Below, piece by piece: positions 34,080 through 46,800 of a stretch of DNA of 64,000 nt (within the stretch, counting starts at the first letter, position 1; the number at the start of each line of letters is the position of its first letter). A program made the translations under genes and the position numbers. The notes under the pieces were generated by a model, which had not been told where the DNA came from, ran no database searches, and saw only the letters and a program-made list of their open reading frames with translations. Origin of the DNA: Leptoclinus maculatus (Eukaryota; Chordata; Actinopteri; Perciformes; Stichaeidae); the NCBI GenBank assembly GCA_032191485.1, contig JAVDOI010000019.1, forward strand, positions 9,951,784 to 10,015,783, read 5' to 3'.

Positions 34080-37000
34080 CATTTTGTCCAGCTACTGACA
34101 TCTGAAAGTGACTCACCAGCTGTGAGTGGCATCCCCACAAAAGAAGCCCAGGAAGGGATTGACAGCAACTCCATAGCGATTTATTCTGATTTTGGGGGGA
34201 AATGTTGCGTTTGCTGTCCAGTCATTTGTACCAATGCAAGACTCATCATCACATGCCCGTAGGACAATGACTCCACAAACTAATGCGGCGGTCACATTCC
34301 CGGAAATATCTCCGTTTCTGTCACCCATCACGGAGAGTAAAAATAAAATCAGTGCACACGGGGGCAACGTCATCGCAGGGCAAGGCTCGGTACACTGGAG
34401 CCCTCTGACACGATTCCCGCTTTGAACTTAGCTGTCATGCCTCATCATCACTGCCATCGCACTCGTATAGCAAGCACTTCCCATACCCCAAGGTGAGTGA
34501 ATTATTTGGTGGCCATTAGGAGTTCTGCTGTGTTCTTGGAATAAGGATTGTTGTCATCAGCGAAGATACTTCTGAGATCCACTCTAAATGCAGATTTCGT
34601 GAAGCGTTTGACAAGTGCAAGGGGACTAGCTGGTGGGAAATAACCTCAAATATAATCAAATAAAAACACAAGAGGCCTTCGGTTCTACTTAGCTCTTTGA
34701 CAGGTAAACTGGCCACTGATATGAGGACTCCATATCAGCCCTTGGTTTCTTTGTGGGAGGGAAGAAAGATACATTCTGTGTTGACTGTGCTTGAACAATG
34801 GAATTTCTAAGCATTTTCCCAAGGTTTTTATAGTGCATTTCTTGAACTACAAAAAAAACGAAGGGATTCAAAAAGGACTACAGTCAATTATACCAAACAG
34901 ATTGAGCTTCAATTAAAACAAAACTGTCAATTGTTTCTCAATAGGCATATTTATTTGGATTGCACCATGTGGTATTTGTCTTGATTTTTGCTTTTCTTAC
35001 TACAGCTTGTTGTCTGCATAAAGTACAAAGTTATTTCATGACAGACTGTTAGATATTCTGAATACAGCCTTATCTGTGAAGCTCATTGGCTATGAAGTGC
35101 AAAATTGGACATGGCTCCCCTTGGGTGTTGGCCAACACTTCTGTCTGGGCTTGGTTAAGTTTACTTAGCCTGTGCATCACATCTATTTGGCAGAGGAGGG
35201 CCCCACACAGAGAGAAAAACTGTGAAATTGAGTGTGATGTTAACGAGACATGCGGGGGCCGTCGTGACATCCACAGATTTTTGGTTTCTTTTCACTCTCC
35301 CATGTTAAGTGTCTGTGTTTTGATGGCTGGCAAAGTTAAGGGCATATGTAAATGATAACTGATCGATACCTGCCAGCACTTTCAGAGGAACTGGTCCTCA
35401 GCTTGAGCCGCAATGCATTCCTGTCTATCAACCACGGACTTCTGTCCTAAATTGAAAATCCAATACTCGCTTATGGAGCTCCAGATATTGCGATTAATTA
35501 AATTGCCGTCAGTCTTTCAACTTCTTTCCCCACTGGTGATTCATGGGGTGGCAAAGCAGAGTCCATCGTCCTTACTCTCTCTCTCTCTCATCCTCCTCTC
35601 CCAGCTTTCTTGCTCGAGGACAGATTACAGAATGAAAGGAGATGTCAAAAAGAAAAGGAAAAAAAATAACAGTCAGAAAAATGACAGGGCGGTGTCAAAA
35701 CAATTCACCCGCGGTAATATTTGCGCAAAGGAGCTTTAACGTGGTGACAGCAATGCACATACAATATTCATGAGATAGATCTCAGGAGCTCCTCAGATGG
35801 GTTTCATGTGCGAGCTGTTGATTGACTGGCTTATAATTGTCTTGGTCATCAATCGAGCAACACTGACAAGGACAAAAAGGACATTCAACAAAGGCGTGAA
35901 ATGTGAGAGAATGCCAAGACTCACATTGAGCTAACGAGCCGTGCCAGTAAACAATGTTGTCCCTGTATCTGCATTATTTGACGAGGAAATGAATACACCG
36001 CAATGACGGATGCTGAATAAATTAGGTAAACAAGTATCAAATCAAAAATGATAATTTTTGGATCAGAAAATAAATCAAAACCTCCAAACGATTGTGGCCG
36101 ATTATCCACAAACGTCATGGCTTTCAAGTGCAGTTTGCTCATCAACCCTCACTCCCTTGTGTCCCTCCAGCCTCCATGGTGAGGCTGCAACCTGTTGCCT
36201 TGGAGACAGTAGAGCTCCGAAACAGTAGCGTTGAGGTGGCAAGAAGCAGATGGACAATGTTTCATTTGCTTTCTGTTAATTGAAAACTGTGCCAAAGCTG
36301 TGTTTGTTTTCTGACTCACTGAGACTTCATTATTTTTCACACGAACGCTTTAACAGGTAAGAAGCTTATCCTGTCATACAAACACTAACTTGACACATTG
36401 CATTACATTACACTGTCTACAGCCGTGTGACAACCCAATTATTGTTTAAAAGCAGCGCCTTGGACATTGTATCGATTACGTCTAACTGGAAGGCTTGGTC
36501 CAAATCCACTTATGAAAGATAGAGGAAGTCATTATCTTGCTGCTATACTGTAGTAATTAAGCTAACCGAATTGCAACTGGTTTTTGTCTTCTAATTAATT
36601 CCATATTCACCTCCCCCTCTCCTCTTGCATCATCATCATCACCACCATCACCACCAGCAGCATCCTTTCTTTCTGTCTCTGTACTGCAACTGTGTATTTC
36701 CTCCACTTCTCCCAGAACCCCTTGACAAACAGTCTTCCCAAGGAGGGTTATGTTGGTTCTCTCCACTGGGAAAACAAGCCGGAAATTGATGGATGAGTGG
36801 GCCGGAGCTTTGCCATTTCCCAAATCACGTCCTGAGGATCTTAAAAGCAAGGGAGACGAAAACAGGATGGGGCTCTGCTGGTATCAATCTGCCCGCTGCC
36901 TGCCCCTGACGGATGGCCCAAACCACTATCCAGAATTACCTGCATGTTAACAGGAGAGAGAACACAGTGGACCAGGGGAGGAAGTCCCTCCACTTGGACA

Positions 37001-37735
37001 TGTTTTTCAGTCTCTCCTCTTGCTATAGATGCTTGTGGGTAGCCCTCGTATGTTTCTCTCATCGTGTCTTGTTCAGAAGGATCGGCATCCGTCATCAAAC
37101 TTTGGCTTAGGGACAACCTTGCTACGGCAGCTCTGGAACATCAGATTGATGCTGGGGTGTTGATTAATGCCGGGCCACACCCGCCCAGTTTAGTGGAGGC
37201 CTGACAGCTTTATTGATAAATTAAACACATGGCCACATGAAAAGCATAAATCTCTCAACTCCTCTCCTCGCTTTTTTTTTCATCCTTGAGCATTACTCAG
37301 AGCTAATCTGAAGTGGTGGTTTGAAGTACTGTCCGCTTGGAAGCTACTCAGACTGTTTGTTTTATTGGCTACAAATATCAGTTCGGCATTAGAATTTGGT
37401 AGGAATTCAAGGTCACAAAAAACAAGCCTTTAAAAGTTCACTTTAAATAGAAGTTCAGTTAAATTCAGAGGCAATGTTCAGGTCACTTTGATGTCTTGGT
37501 TCACTAGAATCAAATGCAACACAGTGGATCTAAGTCAAATTGATGCAAAACAACGTCCTTAAAGTAAATGCTGGTCAGGTCTACCGCAGCAAATTAGTGG
37601 AAGACCTAGGTCACAGACACCCTTTTAAACATCCACCATCGATATTTGATCAGAGTTAACAAAGCTGATCAAATAACGAGCCAACTCAAGCAAGAGGGTA
37701 ACAAACCTTAAACCGAGGCCTTAGACCCAATCCAT
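34080..37735. other. Non-coding stretch, nothing certain
   Basis: No gene recognised. 36625-36665 is a degenerate (ATC/ACC)n patch. An X-box-like string GTTGCCTTGGAGAC lies at about 36193-36206. The opposite-strand frames near 34113-34425 and 36557-36950 lack recognisable motifs and overlap each other. Confidence 0.5.
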
Positions 37736-37772
37736 CTCTCGTCCTGTTCCAGGGATAGGAACAGGACGAGAG
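37736..37772. repeat. Perfect 15-base hairpin
   Basis: The left arm 37736-37750 and right arm 37758-37772 are exact reverse complements around a seven-base AGGGATA loop. The arms are GC-rich for this region. The pairing does not extend far enough for a microRNA precursor. No poly(T) follows. Function unknown. Confidence 0.9.
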
Positions 37773-38590
37773 GAGGAGCGTCAAAGGAAATTAAATCAAA
37801 GGCAACAACACTCAGATAGAGGGATAATGTCCACACCCCCTCCCCCCACACACACATCGCTCTTCACATTTCCCTCCTCTCTCTTACCAGACAGATGGAT
37901 GCACTTTTGAGGAGGAGACTGAGGAAACTTTTAATGAACAAGAAGCTAGTTGAGGGCCTTTTTGAATTATCTCATGGTCGATAAGCACCCCACAGCGTAA
38001 ATGGCACTGCGGAGAGCTCTGGTCAGATAAACAGCATCTCTTCAGAAGCAGAACAGAGGAGGGTGCTGACGCTTGAGGAGAGATTAGCGGGGGTCTCTTT
38101 TCAGGGCTTGTCAGGCCCATTGGACAGGAATCAAAAGTGTGAAAGGGAGCTCTAAGAAGAGTGGGAGGAGCCACAAAATCGAGTCATTGAGTCATCTTGA
38201 AAATGTGTTACATGCCATGGTTTCTCGCTAGTTAAAAAAATAAGATGCTCAATAAATTGGACAAAAACACATAGTTGATGTATGTAGGGTATGTAGCATA
38301 TCTGATTTTAATACAATTGAAGTTTGCATATTTGGTAACCAGAACTACAGTTGTTTTCTAACCCTACCCAAATATTTGAGTTGGCTGATCTACCTAATAA
38401 ACCCTGAGCATAGTTTATTTGCCATAACAATTTCCCTTATCCCTTAATCTTACCATAGTTACCACGCGCAGATGTTGAGAGAATTCTTAAAACGTCAGCA
38501 TAGGATGCATGTGAGGTGAATATCAAGCGTAGAATCACGGACCCAACTTAACACCCTACGTGATCTGCATACGCGTCTGGGGATCAAAGC
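37773..38590. other. Non-coding stretch, nothing recognised
   Basis: Unique sequence with a C-rich run followed by CACACACAC near 37835-37857. No gene recognised. Confidence 0.5.
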
Positions 38591-38593
38591 TCA

Positions 38594-38606
38594 TGACCTT
38601 TGACCT
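38594..38606 (-). promoter_or_regulatory. Perfect DR1 nuclear-receptor element
   Basis: TGACCTTTGACCT is the exact reverse complement of the direct-repeat-1 consensus AGGTCAAAGGTCA, bound by HNF4, COUP-TF and RXR heterodimers. TCF/LEF-like ATCAAAG occurs just upstream (38583-38589) and its complement CTTTGAT at about 38631-38637. A 13-base exact match is unlikely by chance in 64 kb. Whether it is bound in vivo cannot be seen. Confidence 0.5.
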
Positions 38607-38639
38607 TTTGGGAGCGCTGTCACAATGTCTCTTTGATAT

Positions 38640-40700
38640 ATTCGGATCAATTAGAGGTTCCTATGGGGAGTGCAGCAATTGGACCAAGGTTAGACATCAA
38701 AGGTAGGGGTGATTGATTAGTCGGTGCCCAGACACGCAAAAACAAGCAAAGAAGCTTGATGGATTCCCCGGTGTCACAACCCGGTGGAACACACGCTTAC
38801 ACACAAACCAGCTTGGCATATATGCAGCAATCGTACAGAGAGAGGACGATAGACCTGCATGCATACCTGGTCTGATATTATATCAGTGCACAAAAAGAAT
38901 CACAGGAGGTCTGAATGTGAATAAACACACACTGACTCCTTTGCCTACTCACACACACCTGCGGTCCTGCATGCTGCCAATATTGAGAATTTTAATATCG
39001 CACTAGACAGAAGACTTGTAAAGCCGCTTATCATTTGGCATATAATAATATGATGAAAAACGCACACGAGCATTACTGTCAAGAAGATAACCCGGCACTG
39101 TAATACATCAAATGATTTTCTCATAATCTTAAATATGTTTATGGGACACCGTTCATCAGCGTTAGTGATTATAAAAAAAATGCAATAAAAATAAAAAATA
39201 CATCGCGACACAGTGTTCGAGTGAATTATGGAGGAGACGTTTGAAGGCGAGAGAGCTCCGTTACATTTTTCACACTGAGTCAGTGCGAGGGAGTCAATCT
39301 AAATTTTCTGCAGCCTATGCCTTTAAATCAGATCTGCCATCATTTACTGCATTGCAGATGAGAAGTCAAGTAATTAGAGCCACCGATCGTATACTTCATT
39401 GACACAAGCAGTATTAATGAGATCAACCTAATCCTAATGGACAGCCTCCCATTGGGAGCTAAAACGGTTGAGTTTGATCCCAGATAGACCAGTATAATTG
39501 TGTGTTGTTTGAGTATGAATGCGTGTGTGTAAACCAGTGGTGGTGAGTGGTGAGCCTACGGAGACCAGCCTTCAGCATTCTTACAGGGCTTTAAAGTCTT
39601 TATTGACCTGTGAAGGTGAATGTTTTAATGACGTCTCATCAGCAGGGAGGTACACTATGTGGTTAATGTGGTAAATGGGATGCACCCTTAATTGAGCTGA
39701 GCTCTGCACATTAAGTCAGGTGAGATAATGTGCACTGATAATTTTGAAGGAAGAAGCATTTTCAACTCAGGAGGTTGAAGATTGGAATGTGCATATAGCT
39801 ACGTACACGTTGCTGAATGATGAGGGGTGTCATTTTAAGGCAGAATCTCTGAAAAATATCGAGACGTATGCATGTTTTGTGAAGTCTAAAATGATGTAAA
39901 TGACTTTGAGAAAATTACACCCTCCGTGATACTTCTTGTTTTCATTTCCCCGAGGAAACTACTTCACACTCTTCCCTCAGCAAGCAGTAAACATAAACTG
40001 CCAGCCCGGATTTGCAATTTTACCAAACAAACTTCTATCTTCACGTAAAGCCCGTTAGACCCAATCAATGCCAACAAACTGACACCCGCAGATGAATCTG
40101 TTAGAAAAATCCCTTAGCCCGGAGAACAGGCGAGCAGAGAGCGCCTTGGCATTTCTAAGGAGCTATCCGTCATTATGATCTGAGCACACACCACAAACAG
40201 ATGATATACAAACATAATATCATTTGCTGGGGCTTATCATGCATGAAATTTAATTTTTCAGGATGGCAGGAGGAGAGAAAAGAGCGAGGAAGGCATTTCT
40301 TTTGGATCATTTCCAACCTTTTTTCACGTTGAGAGAGTAATGGCATGTGGTGGTTTAGTCAAAATGACAGAGATGTTTAGTGAGATCACGTAAATATAAT
40401 TGTATGGACCATGTTAGATGTTTTACCAGAACACACAGACTTGTAGGAATCAATCAGGGGACAACATGAATTATCACGTGGAAATGAATCTGGGACAATA
40501 TCAGGTAAATAAAAGCAAAATATGATTTTTCTGTAGGTTTTAATAATCAAAGGGCAACCTCTGGGTCTGAAAAGTGAACATGCTTTCTTTCAAATGGCCA
40601 TCAGTGGGCGACTCCTCTGGTTTGCAAAAAGAAGAATTGTATAAAAGAAAATGAACCTACTTCACACTTGATTTAGTACCTCAGTAAACATTTTCCTCAT
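38640..40700. other. Non-coding stretch, nothing certain
   Basis: AT-rich unique DNA. 39300-39440 and 40130-40270 have clustered AT-rich cores and no repeats. No gene recognised. Confidence 0.5.
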
Positions 40701-40709
40701 GAGTCTAAG

Positions 40710-40971
40710 GACTAAATCGCTAGTTTCAAGTAGCGCTACCCCCTCGTAGTCAATTAGTCGACTCATCTGTCTTTTTGGTCTTAGTAATTGTTTTATGTTT
40801 AATGACTTACTTCCAAGAGACTAAAAAGCACATATTTGGTAAACACAAGATATAATGTGGCGATTTTGGTGATTCTTTGTGGAGAAACTATTGTTTTTAC
40901 ATATCTGTGAATTAAATCAACGAATTAGTCGACACAATTGGTAAGAATTTTTTTTGTATAGGACAGCCCTA
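40710..40971 (+). mobile_element. hAT-type transposon right-end remnant
   Basis: The segment ends in GTCGACACAATTGGTAAGAATTT...GGACAGCCCTA, the form expected for the right terminus of a hAT family whose left terminus begins TAGGGCTGT with TCGACCAA nearby. Inside are GTCAATTAGTCGACTCAT and CAACGAATTAGTCGAC, internal GTCGAC-bearing subrepeats of such elements. No left end or target duplication could be matched, so the left boundary is approximate. Non-coding. Confidence 0.6.
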
Positions 40972-41075
40972 TAGGTTCAAGTCTTCTTAAATATTATGTT
41001 AGTTTTGAAAATTGTATTCCCATTTAGAGTAAAAATAAAGCAGGGAGTGGCATTCGGTTGTACTAAAAGACATTA

Positions 41076-41479
41076 TGTCACAGTTTAGGCTTTGCCCCTG
41101 TGTTCCTGTGTTCCTGTGTCTGTGTGTGTGTGTGTGTGTTTCCCCTGATTGCACTCATCCTACTCACCTGCCCAGTCCACCCAGCTGCCTTCAATCTCCT
41201 AATCACCCCACACATATATATACTCCCCTGCGCTGGTTGTGAGATTGTCCTTAATTTGTCCCCCTGTCTGCTCCATGTTCCAGCATTTGCTCCTGGTTTG
41301 TCACTTTGCCTTTTTGTCACTTTGTCTTTTTGGTGGTTTTTGCTCGCTCCCGGTTGGAATTGTTTTAAGTTCCTGTTTTTTGACTGCTTGGTGCTCATTA
41401 AAGAACCCGGCATTCTACTGAACCTCGTCTCCCGTGTCTGTCTGCGCTTGAGTCTCCGATCTGCCCCTCGGACGTGACA
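41076..41479 (+). mobile_element. Solo LTR of a Ty3/Gypsy-like retrotransposon
   Basis: A 404-base unit that begins TGTCAC and ends GTGACA, giving the canonical TG...CA with a perfect six-base terminal inverted repeat. It is flanked by a perfect five-base target duplication, CATTA (41071-41075 and 41480-41484). Inside are a TATA-like TATATATACTCCCC (about 41215-41228), an ATTAAA polyadenylation signal (41397-41402) and a CT-rich 3' part ending CCCCTCGGACGTGACA, which resembles fish Gypsy LTRs I know. No internal retroviral-type coding region, primer-binding site or second LTR lies nearby, so it is a solo LTR left by recombination. The 125- and 134-codon frames inside it are not genes. Confidence 0.88.
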
Positions 41480-41484
41480 CATTA

Positions 41485-42082
41485 AGGAGCCGGCTGTTTA
41501 TATTATTATATACAGGCCTGTTTTTCACTAGCCAATACTAGAATCCCAATTAATGTGAATTAAAGATTCACTAGAGCTAATCAAAATGCCGGTTGTCCAA
41601 CAATGGGTGAAGTCACAGTGATTATGCTCACTTCTTATATACAGTCTATGGTCCAAATACATATCAAATGCATCATATTCTTTTAAATGTGAATGCATTT
41701 TGGACTAAAAAGTAGGAGGACACACATTTGGCTGTTTTTGATGAACCTTTATTTTTCTAAACTCAATACAGCCAAATAGTGTGAAATACATCGAAGAGTC
41801 CTTCAAATGTGTGCGAGTGCTGCCTCTGTGGATTTAGTGGGTCAAGGGGAGCTGGGCACAGCGGGACGGTATCAGCACGGTGGGAAGAGTGCAAGGTACC
41901 AGACAAGGTCTGAGGAAGGGCAGCTTTTGATTAAGACCTTTCTACTACACTGCTTATTTGGAATTTCCACTGCACTGCTGCTGCTTTAATACAGCAAGGT
42001 TGTAAGTGTTGGCAACCCTGTTAGGTTTTAGCTCTGGGTCAAGAGCAGGTTGCAGCTGCAGATGAATTGCAATATACTCTGT
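41485..42082. other. Non-coding stretch, nothing recognised
   Basis: Unique sequence between the solo LTR and an (AT)n tract. No gene seen. Confidence 0.5.
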
Positions 42083-42108
42083 TATATATATATATATATA
42101 TATATATT
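42083..42108. repeat. (AT)n microsatellite
   Basis: Thirteen TA units, pure. Confidence 0.93.
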
Positions 42109-43797
42109 GTGCCGATTGGCGATCAGATCGTATATTGATGATTGATGACTGTTTTTCTTACGCCCATATTAAGGCACTTACTATCAGAACTAAAATGTTA
42201 TAAAAAAGAATCTCTGGAATCTGTGGCCTACTGTGCATTTAGAGATGTTGTAGAGCGGCATTTCAGCCTGCTCCTCTCTGTTAAACATCACAAGTGATGA
42301 TTGCATTTTAAATCGTTAATTACAAACCAATTTGCCGTCTCTTCTCCATTGATTTGATGGCCTGCAACTCTGTTCTCCATATGCATGTTCAGCAAAACTT
42401 TGATCTGCGCTCCATAGAAGTAATTAACATTATGGAAAGGGTTTCTATCAAATGTCCTTTTTTAATATTCAAAGCTTTGATTGAGGTTTTTGATTAAATC
42501 TTTGAATGTCAGTTGTCAGATTCTACGATGTTATCTAAAAGAATGGGTGAAATATGAGTGTGTTATTGTGGTTATATGAATGTAAATGCTTTTAGACTGC
42601 TGCTAGACCGCCCTATTAATACAGGTGTGTGTACCTCACACTGTACCAAGCGGGAGACAGTTTGTTGACGGCAGCAAAAATGTGATTTTTGAAAGGCTTA
42701 ACACCAACAAATGGACTAAAGCAGAATATCTTCTTAGATAAAAACACGTTGAGAACTTTTTGGAAATGATTACATCTATCTTTTCTCAATAAATCTTGAC
42801 TTTGAGGACAGACAATTACAGAGACCAGAAGCGCCGCACCGCTCACTGTGCGCGTGTCTGAGAGAGAGAGAGAGGAAGAGAAAGTGGACTATTGCAATGT
42901 TTCTGTAGGTTATTGATGATAATATTTCAAATGTCAACGTCATGAATGAAGCCTTGAAACTTCAAACTAACAAAAGGCCAACGATGCTGTGATGAAGTCG
43001 CACAGACACAAAGACTTAAAAGGGAGCCGTTGTTTGAATAGAGGAGATATTGTTATTTACTAGATCTTTTGTTATGTTTAGATATTGGAAATAAAATGGT
43101 CACACTCTTTTACAAATGTTTATTCGCAGAGCTTAGAGGTTCTATCATTCCACATCTCCGTCAGACGCTGAGCAGGTAAAATTGGGTCATTGCACTGTGA
43201 AGTCATCAAACAGAAGAAAGGGCATCACATGTAAGAAATCCTAAACAATTTTTAAGTTGATGTCCTCATAACATCGCTTCCCTTTCAGCATACTGGCTTC
43301 ATGTTATTATTGTATTTTTTTTTTCTTTATATTTTTTAAAGCCAACGTCCTTTCCATTGAGAAAAAATTCAAATGCAACACGCTGTTCTAGTTGATCGCA
43401 TCATCATCATGATCATCAACATCTCAACATGGGATAGTCTGTTAACTGAAAGCCCTGTAAAAGTATCATCCACTGTGCAATAATCATTTCATAAAAGCTA
43501 CATTTAACTGCTAAAGCGAATGCACCTCCAAACAACAATCATTTCGGACTTCATCTACCTCTGTTTTGGCTCCTAGTCCCTATAAAGCAGATTCAGGACA
43601 CAGTCTCATTATTGATTCACTGGGCATGCAGCTGTGGGACTAGGGGGGGCGACTCTGTGCTAACAGATAATACCTGAACTCTACTGCCGAGGAATCCAGG
43701 CACTGATGCCCAGTCAGGGCTCAGCAACGCAGGCTGATGGACCACCCCATGGGGGACGCAAAGCAGCTACCCAAGCATGGCAGACAGGAGAGAGTTA
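42109..43797. other. Non-coding stretch, nothing recognised
   Basis: AT-rich unique DNA with a short GA run at 42859-42874 and a T-run at 43315-43323. No gene or mobile element recognised. Confidence 0.5.
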
Positions 43798-43824
43798 GAG
43801 AGGGAGAGAGAGAGAGAGAGAGAG
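43798..43824 (+). repeat. (GA)n microsatellite
   Basis: Nearly pure GA repeat with one GG interruption; purine-rich DNA continues to about 43912. Confidence 0.9.
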
Positions 43825-46800
43825 TAGGGAGGACGTTTAGTTTGGAGGGAGAGGAAGAAACACTGCAGAGCAGAGCAAACGGAAGAGACAAGAGGGAGAG
43901 GAGGGGGGCCCACATGTTAGGGCATGGTCGGTTACCCCGCTACTCTACAGTCACACTAGAAGTTGGCAGGTAAAAGAAGATTAAAAAGCAGTATTGCTTG
44001 GAGAGAATGGTTGTTACTGAATCACAAATAAATGACTGGTATCAGATCAGTATTTAGTACGGGGAGATTAGGTTTAAGTACAGGAATCGGCATCTGGAGG
44101 GAAAAAGTTGGATTGCAACAATATTATTTAATTTGAGGTGTTTAAAGAATAAACTGGTAGAATAGAGGTCCACACACATCTGCAGAGAACACATTATTTT
44201 TAAGCTTTGGGTCCAAAGGACCGTCACCAGAGCACACATGGTTCAGCTGGAATGGCAGGTGTAGAAACAAACAAATCACAGCCCAATCACTGTATGCAGA
44301 ACAACTGTGCACACCCTGGTGGTAGAGGCTCCGCCTCCTGTTTACCAAAGCTTTAAAGTGCTGAATGTGGTAATGAGAAGTTTACAAGTGGATGCCAGGT
44401 GTGGTGGAGCACAGTGTATAAAGACAAAAAACACATATACAATCAGGGAGCAGCCAATAGTCGGATCATATCATTTCATTACATAGTAAATTGGGCTTTG
44501 AGAGGGATCAGGTTTGAGCCATCGTTATTCAAAGATCCCCAGATCTCAAAACAAGGATTATAGAGAGCAGTATAGAACAAGGGGCTATAAAGGGTTATCA
44601 GGCAGGGACTGTCATAAAACATAGATCTCAAATTCTACATTAAATAACTTGGATTACAAGTGTTTACAGAACGGCACGCCAACACGGAATACTCCAAGTA
44701 TACTAAACACATACCCAAAGGAATGCTGGCTTACACTGACGAAAAGATAACCCTTAGCCAAAATAAAACAAGTATGCCTCCCTAGGCGCACATTGGCTGC
44801 TTAAAAGTCACTGAAGAGCTGCCAACGCTAAGTTTGAATTTCAAAGACCCAGAAAATATTTAATGTGACATCAGCTCACAGCATGTCCATGTCACTCGAC
44901 CTTTGACTGTTGTATACACCGAGGGGATGAGAGACAACACAAATGTAATGTGGATGAGTCCAGTTCTCTCTGGATGAATAAGAAACTGCTTCTTTTGTCC
45001 CTGTGACCTTGTTAATTAAACACCAAAATGACACCAGATTATTTTTGTTAAGAGCATAAAAGTCTGACCGAAGTTTAGACCAATAAAATGAATAAAAACG
45101 ATGCCAACGTAATAAGTGTGGTAATTACACGCCCAATATGCACCAGGAGACATATTCAGCATCCTACTGGCTATGCTCCTGTCATTTTTATCACTTTAAA
45201 AGCTCTGCATCCAGGACAGACAATTGGCAATAAACAAATGGCATCTTATAACGTGGCTGCGCTTGAAATTGGGCCTGATCAGGGAACTGTGAAGATAATG
45301 GCTGCACTGTGGTGTGGCCTGCAGCTAAAAAAGTGCGAGCCCTTTGCCAACAAGGGCTGAAACAGAGCATTAAAGGGGCTTTAGAGATAGAAAATCTGGT
45401 TCAGGAAATCCTGCTACAAAAGAAAAAAGCGTTCTTGTGTCGAAAAAGAAGCCATTTATGGCAAAGGCACAGCTTAGTCTTGAGCAGCCATGTAAGTATG
45501 GATTATGTTGGAGTATGTTTTCGTTTTTTTCAATTGATGAAGCCAGACCGAACTGCCAGTAAAAGGAACAGAAGGATGTTATCACTAAATTACACGACAC
45601 AACTCTAAAAAGGCTAAACATTGTGTACATCTTACAACATTAGCTCTGCAACTGTGCATCCTGTGTTCTTCCGAGACAACAGACATTACCTTGCCAAGCT
45701 TGGACGCATTACAGAACTCCAACTGTACCAACTCGCAGGACTCGCAGGACATACACAAGCTCTGACTTTTGTTGGAGTAAACAGCAAAAACTTTCTCTGG
45801 AAATCTTCCAGAATTTTTCCTTGGAGATCAATTAAACCGGGCATCAGCACACAAATGCACAGGTGAAAAAAAAGAAAAAAAGTGTGATTAACATATGAAA
45901 CTGTCAACAAAGCAACGAGGCTGAGCGTATGTGTTCTAGCTTCAAGGTACTGCTTTCTTCATGAGTTTTGAAGCTGCAGAAGCCGAGCTCCAATTCCCCA
46001 AACTTGCCAGTCCACCTGATATTCTTTGCTTTTGAAACAATGCTAACAAAGTGTGGAGGCGCACAAGGCCTTTCGTATTTCATCAGAACCAAATTATGTC
46101 ACAGGGGAAAAACGCCAGAAGGACTACGGTAGGATATTCCAATGCCCTATTTATATTTACTTTCCTTTCCAAAATGTAAGGAGGGCACAGAGAAGTGTGT
46201 CCTCTTGGCCCTGCATTTGCTCAAGGTTTGTACTGCATGTCTGTCGTAGTAGAACTATCCTCTCTAAAGCCGATAGCCTGGCACCATACTTTAAGCATAC
46301 ATCTGCCCCTAGAGTGGAGCCTTCAGCTCTCATGCATCTCTAAGCTTGCATGCTTGTAACATGTAAAAAGCATGCTTCTGCCAGAAGTGTGTCTGACTCA
46401 CAGGTGTACAAGCTAAGCATCACTTACAGTATGCCAAGCGTTACTGCAGAGGATTTTATTGCAGAGAATTAGAGGGAGGGATAGAGGGGCAGAGAGGAAC
46501 AAGCTGACATTTTGATTAAGGTGGCAACAAATTTTATTTGCAGTTTCAAAATGTCGCCTCCCGTATTTCCCACCGGACCTCTGTGGGTTAGACAGGACAG
46601 GTATTCTGTCCCAACTTCAGCTGTCAGACATCGATCCTCCCTAGATTACACACCGAGATGCAGCCACAGTTCACGGGCTAGACAAGTATTATAAATTATG
46701 GAGCAGCTAACAGATGAAGACTGCATCTCCAGGGCAGATTTGCAATGTAGCCGATGATAAAATTCAATGTACAGTTTAAACTGATGTAAAGGTCAATGGC

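Noticed and set aside
34113..34425. Overlapping opposite-strand frames with mixed composition
   Set aside because: No recognisable family, no exon-like borders seen, and both strands are open, which is typical of chance.
36190..36210. RFX X-box (GTTGCCTTGGAGAC)
   Set aside because: Only one half-site fits well; a single imperfect match is expected by chance in this length.
37736..37772. MicroRNA precursor
   Set aside because: The stem is only 15 base pairs and does not extend outward; a precursor needs a longer imperfect stem.
41395..41402. Polyadenylation signal of a host gene
   Set aside because: The ATTAAA lies inside the solo LTR and is better explained as the LTR's own signal.
41078..41482. 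125- and 134-codon frames on opposite strands
   Set aside because: Both lie wholly inside the solo LTR and have no gag-pol or other motif.
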